Part shown: piece by piece, positions 5,387 through 6,351 of the stretch
Layout: each line of letters starts with the position of its first letter
How positions within the stretch are numbered: position 1 is the first letter of the stretch
DNA from: Clostridiales bacterium
GTDB taxonomy: Bacteria > Bacillota > Clostridia > Oscillospirales > Oscillospiraceae
Direction: 5' to 3'
NCBI GenBank assembly: GCA_019421525.1
Contig: JAHZFC010000121.1
Location: 1-6,351, forward strand
Length of the DNA: 6,351 nucleotides
Position numbers and translations under genes: made by a program
Notes under the pieces: generated by a model
Told to the model about the DNA's origin: nothing
Databases searched by the model: none
Seen by the model: the letters and a program-made list of their open reading frames with translations, nothing else

Positions 5387-5459
5387 CTTAGGGGGCGCTG
5401 GCCCTATGGAGCCCGGCCGTCCTCTGGCCGGAGCTTCATCCGGGGCCGCACCCCCTAAG
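5387..5459. other. 73-nt nearly fully paired hairpin
   Basis: CTTAGGGGG (5387-5395) pairs with CCCCCTAAG (5451-5459). Further in are GC/GC (5397-5398/5448-5449), GGCCC (5400-5404) with GGGCC (5443-5447), ATGGAGC (5406-5412) with GCTTCAT (5433-5439, one G-U) and CCGGCC (5413-5418) with GGCCGG (5426-5431), closing a 7-nt loop. That is 29 pairs in 73 nt. It lies 4 nt before repeat copy 3 and has no following T-run. It may be part of the structured RNA transcript or a recombination/transposition end. Confidence 0.65.
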
Positions 5460-5463
5460 CGTG

Positions 5464-5629
5464 TCTTTGGGTACTTTCTGCACGAGCAGAAAGTACCCCG
5501 CCGGAGGCCCGGCCTGGCCTCCACAGGATGCAAGGGCCCACCCTTGCTGTGGCATCCAAACGAAATGGGGTCGGAAAAACAGCATCTCAAGGACGCAGTC
5601 CTTGGAAACGCCAGGGCGTCAGCCCTTGG
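5464..5629 (+). repeat. Hairpin-rich intergenic repeat, copy 3
   Basis: It begins TCTTTG, then a perfect 13-bp stem (5469-5481/5486-5498, loop ACGA) built on TACTTTCT/AGAAAGTA. Next come CCGCCGGAGGCC with GGAGGCC/GGCCTCC (5503-5509/5516-5522) and a branched CCACA...GCAAGGG/CCCTTGC...TGTGG hairpin (5521-5552). The 43-nt block shared with copy 2 follows (5562-5604), containing CAAGGAC/GTCCTTG (5588-5594/5598-5604, loop GCA). It ends with CCAGGGC-GTCA-GCCCTTGG (5611-5629). The module order is the same as copy 1, on the same strand. Confidence 0.75.
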
Positions 5630-5634
5630 ATTTT

Positions 5635-5664
5635 CCCTGCTTTTCGCTTGTGCGAAAAGCAGGG
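5635..5664. other. Perfect 13-bp hairpin beyond repeat copy 3
   Basis: CCCTGCTTTTCGC (5635-5647) pairs perfectly with GCGAAAAGCAGGG (5652-5664), loop TTGT. It lies between repeat copy 3 and the thrS terminator and may be the last module of the repeat. No T-run follows. Confidence 0.6.
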
Positions 5665-5698
5665 CGCCGCCAGGCGAGACCTTCCCCCCGGAAACAGG

Positions 5699-5724
5699 AA
5701 AAGCCGCCCGGCCGGGCGGCTTTT
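5699..5724 (-). terminator. Rho-independent terminator of thrS (palindromic, potentially bidirectional)
   Basis: A perfect 18-bp palindrome (5703-5720, GCCGCCCG arm) is flanked by AAAA (5699-5702) and TTTT (5721-5724). It lies 11 nt past the thrS stop codon. Being symmetrical, it could also stop plus-strand transcription coming from the repeat/RNA region. Confidence 0.88.
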
Positions 5725-5735
5725 CGTCTGCTCAT

Positions 5736-6351
5736 TTACTTGATGGTCTTGGTGTCCACTTCTTCTTTGAGCACAGCGGCGAACTGCTCCAGGCTCATGC
5801 CGCCCAGGTCCTCGCCGGTGCGGTGCCGGGGGGAGACGGTGGCGTTCTCCATGTCCCGGTCGCCCACCACCAGCATATAGGGCACCTTCTCCAGGGTGGC
5901 CTCCCGGATCTTCTTGCCGATCTTCTCACTGCGGTGGTCCACCTCCACCCGGAAGCCCATGTTGTCCAGCTTGGCTGCCACAGCGTCGGCATACTCCGCC
6001 GCCCGGTCGGTGACGGGCAGCACCTTCACCTGGACGGGGGAGAGCCAGGCGGGGAAGGCGCCGGCGAAGTGCTCGGTGATGACGCCGATGAACCGCTCGA
6101 TGGAGCCCAGCACCACCCGGTGGATCATCACGGGGCGGTGCTTCTGGCCGTCCTCGCCGGTGTACTCCAGCTCGAAGCGCTCAGGCAGCTGGCTGTCCAG
6201 CTGGATGGTGCCGCACTGCCAGGTGCGGCCCAGGGAGTCGGCCAGATGGAAGTCCAGCTTGGGGCCGTAGAAGGCGCCGTCGCCCTCGTTGATGACGAAC
6301 TCCTTGCCCATGTCGGTGATGGCGTTCTTCAGGATGTCCTGGTTGTGCTCC
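5736..6351 (-). CDS. thrS: Threonine--tRNA ligase, C-terminal part (cut by the window edge)
   Basis: About 204 residues are visible. The frame stays open to the right edge, so the N-terminal TGS, editing and early catalytic parts lie outside. The enzyme charges tRNA-Thr with threonine using ATP. Visible in order are EFVINEGDGAFYGPKLDF, the class II core strand GRTWQCGTIQLD, and motif 3 in PVMIHRVVLGSIERF (the His of MIHR is a zinc ligand in bacterial ThrRS; the Arg of ERF contacts ATP). The anticodon-binding domain then runs from VQVKVLPVTDRAAEYADAVAAKL to the end, with VEVDHRSEKIGKKIREA and KVPYMLVVGDRDMENATVSPRHR. The ending VDTKTIK and the TAA at 5736-5738 indicate an intact 3' end. The ATG at 6311 is internal, not the start. 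In Firmicutes thrS is often controlled by a T-box in its leader, which would lie outside this window. Confidence 0.97.
   Translation of the reverse strand, partial: EHNQDILKNAITDMGKEFVINEGDGAFYGPKLDFHLADSLGRTWQCGTIQLDSQLPERFELEYTGEDGQKHRPVMIHRVVLGSIERFIGVITEHFAGAFPAWLSPVQVKVLPVTDRAAEYADAVAAKLDNMGFRVEVDHRSEKIGKKIREATLEKVPYMLVVGDRDMENATVSPRHRTGEDLGGMSLEQFAAVLKEEVDTKTIK

Larger units (their letters stand above)
4703..5735. other. Gene-free kilobase of nested hairpins and a candidate structured RNA
   Basis: I find no convincing protein gene in this stretch. Short open frames exist on both strands, but they lack ribosome binding sites and recognisable domains and run straight through palindromes. 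The region holds repeat copies 2 and 3 in inverted orientation, foldable blocks at 4883-4952 and 5033-5069, a short tandem repeat at 5104-5121, the structured RNA candidate at 5125-5337, a long hairpin at 5387-5459, and the terminator of thrS. The stretches 4953-5032, 5070-5103 and 5338-5386 hold nothing I can assign beyond a repeated CTCGTCCTC (about 4957 and 5024). Confidence 0.7.

Noticed and set aside
4661..5664. CRISPR array
   Set aside because: The repeated units are self-complementary, unequal in length and spacing, and occur in both orientations; no regular spacers and no cas genes.
5461..5880. 139-codon plus-strand frame
   Set aside because: It translates repeat copy 3 and the antisense of thrS across the thrS terminator; no start signal.

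Overview
The window looks like a chromosomal segment of a GC-rich, low-GC-lineage-derived anaerobe of the Clostridia, most likely Oscillospiraceae (Flavonifractor/Lawsonibacter-like). This is an inference from the gene content (a CD1247-type zinc-ribbon protein and the radical-SAM/TIGR03915 pair), from strong GGAGG-type ribosome binding sites with sigma-A promoters, from GC-rich third positions, and from hairpin-dense intergenic repeats of a kind I associate with gut Oscillospiraceae.

Layout, left to right: (i) 10-128, a hairpin-rich repeat (copy 1) that leads directly into the ribosome binding site of a small acidic zinc-ribbon protein (149-607), closed by a clear terminator (621-648). (ii) A promoter (688-716) and a single GNAT acetyltransferase gene (778-1305). 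(iii) A bulged hairpin with a T-run that overlaps the promoter (1364-1392) of an Xre-type HTH regulator with TPR-like repeats (1436-2470), closed by a strong terminator (2490-2525). (iv) A near-consensus promoter (2579-2606) and a translationally coupled pair: a putative DNA modification/repair radical SAM protein (2646-3917, TIGR03916-type) and its obligate partner of the TIGR03915/DUF4130 type (3914-4702). The radical SAM protein ends in a perfect QLSLF sliding-clamp-binding pentapeptide. (v) A gene-free kilobase (4703-5735). (vi) On the minus strand, the 3' part of thrS (5736-6351), cut by the right window edge, with its own terminator (5699-5724).

The gene-free kilobase is the most interesting part. 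It is framed by two inverted copies (copies 2 and 3) of the same repeat found at the left edge of the window; a 43-nt module is 40/43 identical between them in opposite orientation. Each copy starts with a TCTTTG-NN-(T/G)ACTTTCT hairpin, whose outer base pairs differ between copies but remain complementary, and runs into small AAGGRC/GYCCTT mini-hairpins. Between the inverted arms lie several large foldable blocks. The standout is 5125-5337: nested 8-, 8-, 11- and 4-bp stems close around a 9-bp stem interlocked with a 10-bp pseudoknot. I read it as a roughly 213-nt structured non-coding RNA on the plus strand, of unassigned family. A 73-nt almost fully paired hairpin (5387-5459) follows.

Functionally, the only evident multi-gene unit is the radical SAM/TIGR03915 operon, which probably acts in DNA repair or modification. 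The acetyltransferase, the regulator and the zinc-ribbon gene are each monocistronic by their terminators and promoters. The repeat has intruded on its neighbours: it supplies the 5' leader of the zinc-ribbon gene and the last codons of the TIGR03915-type gene.
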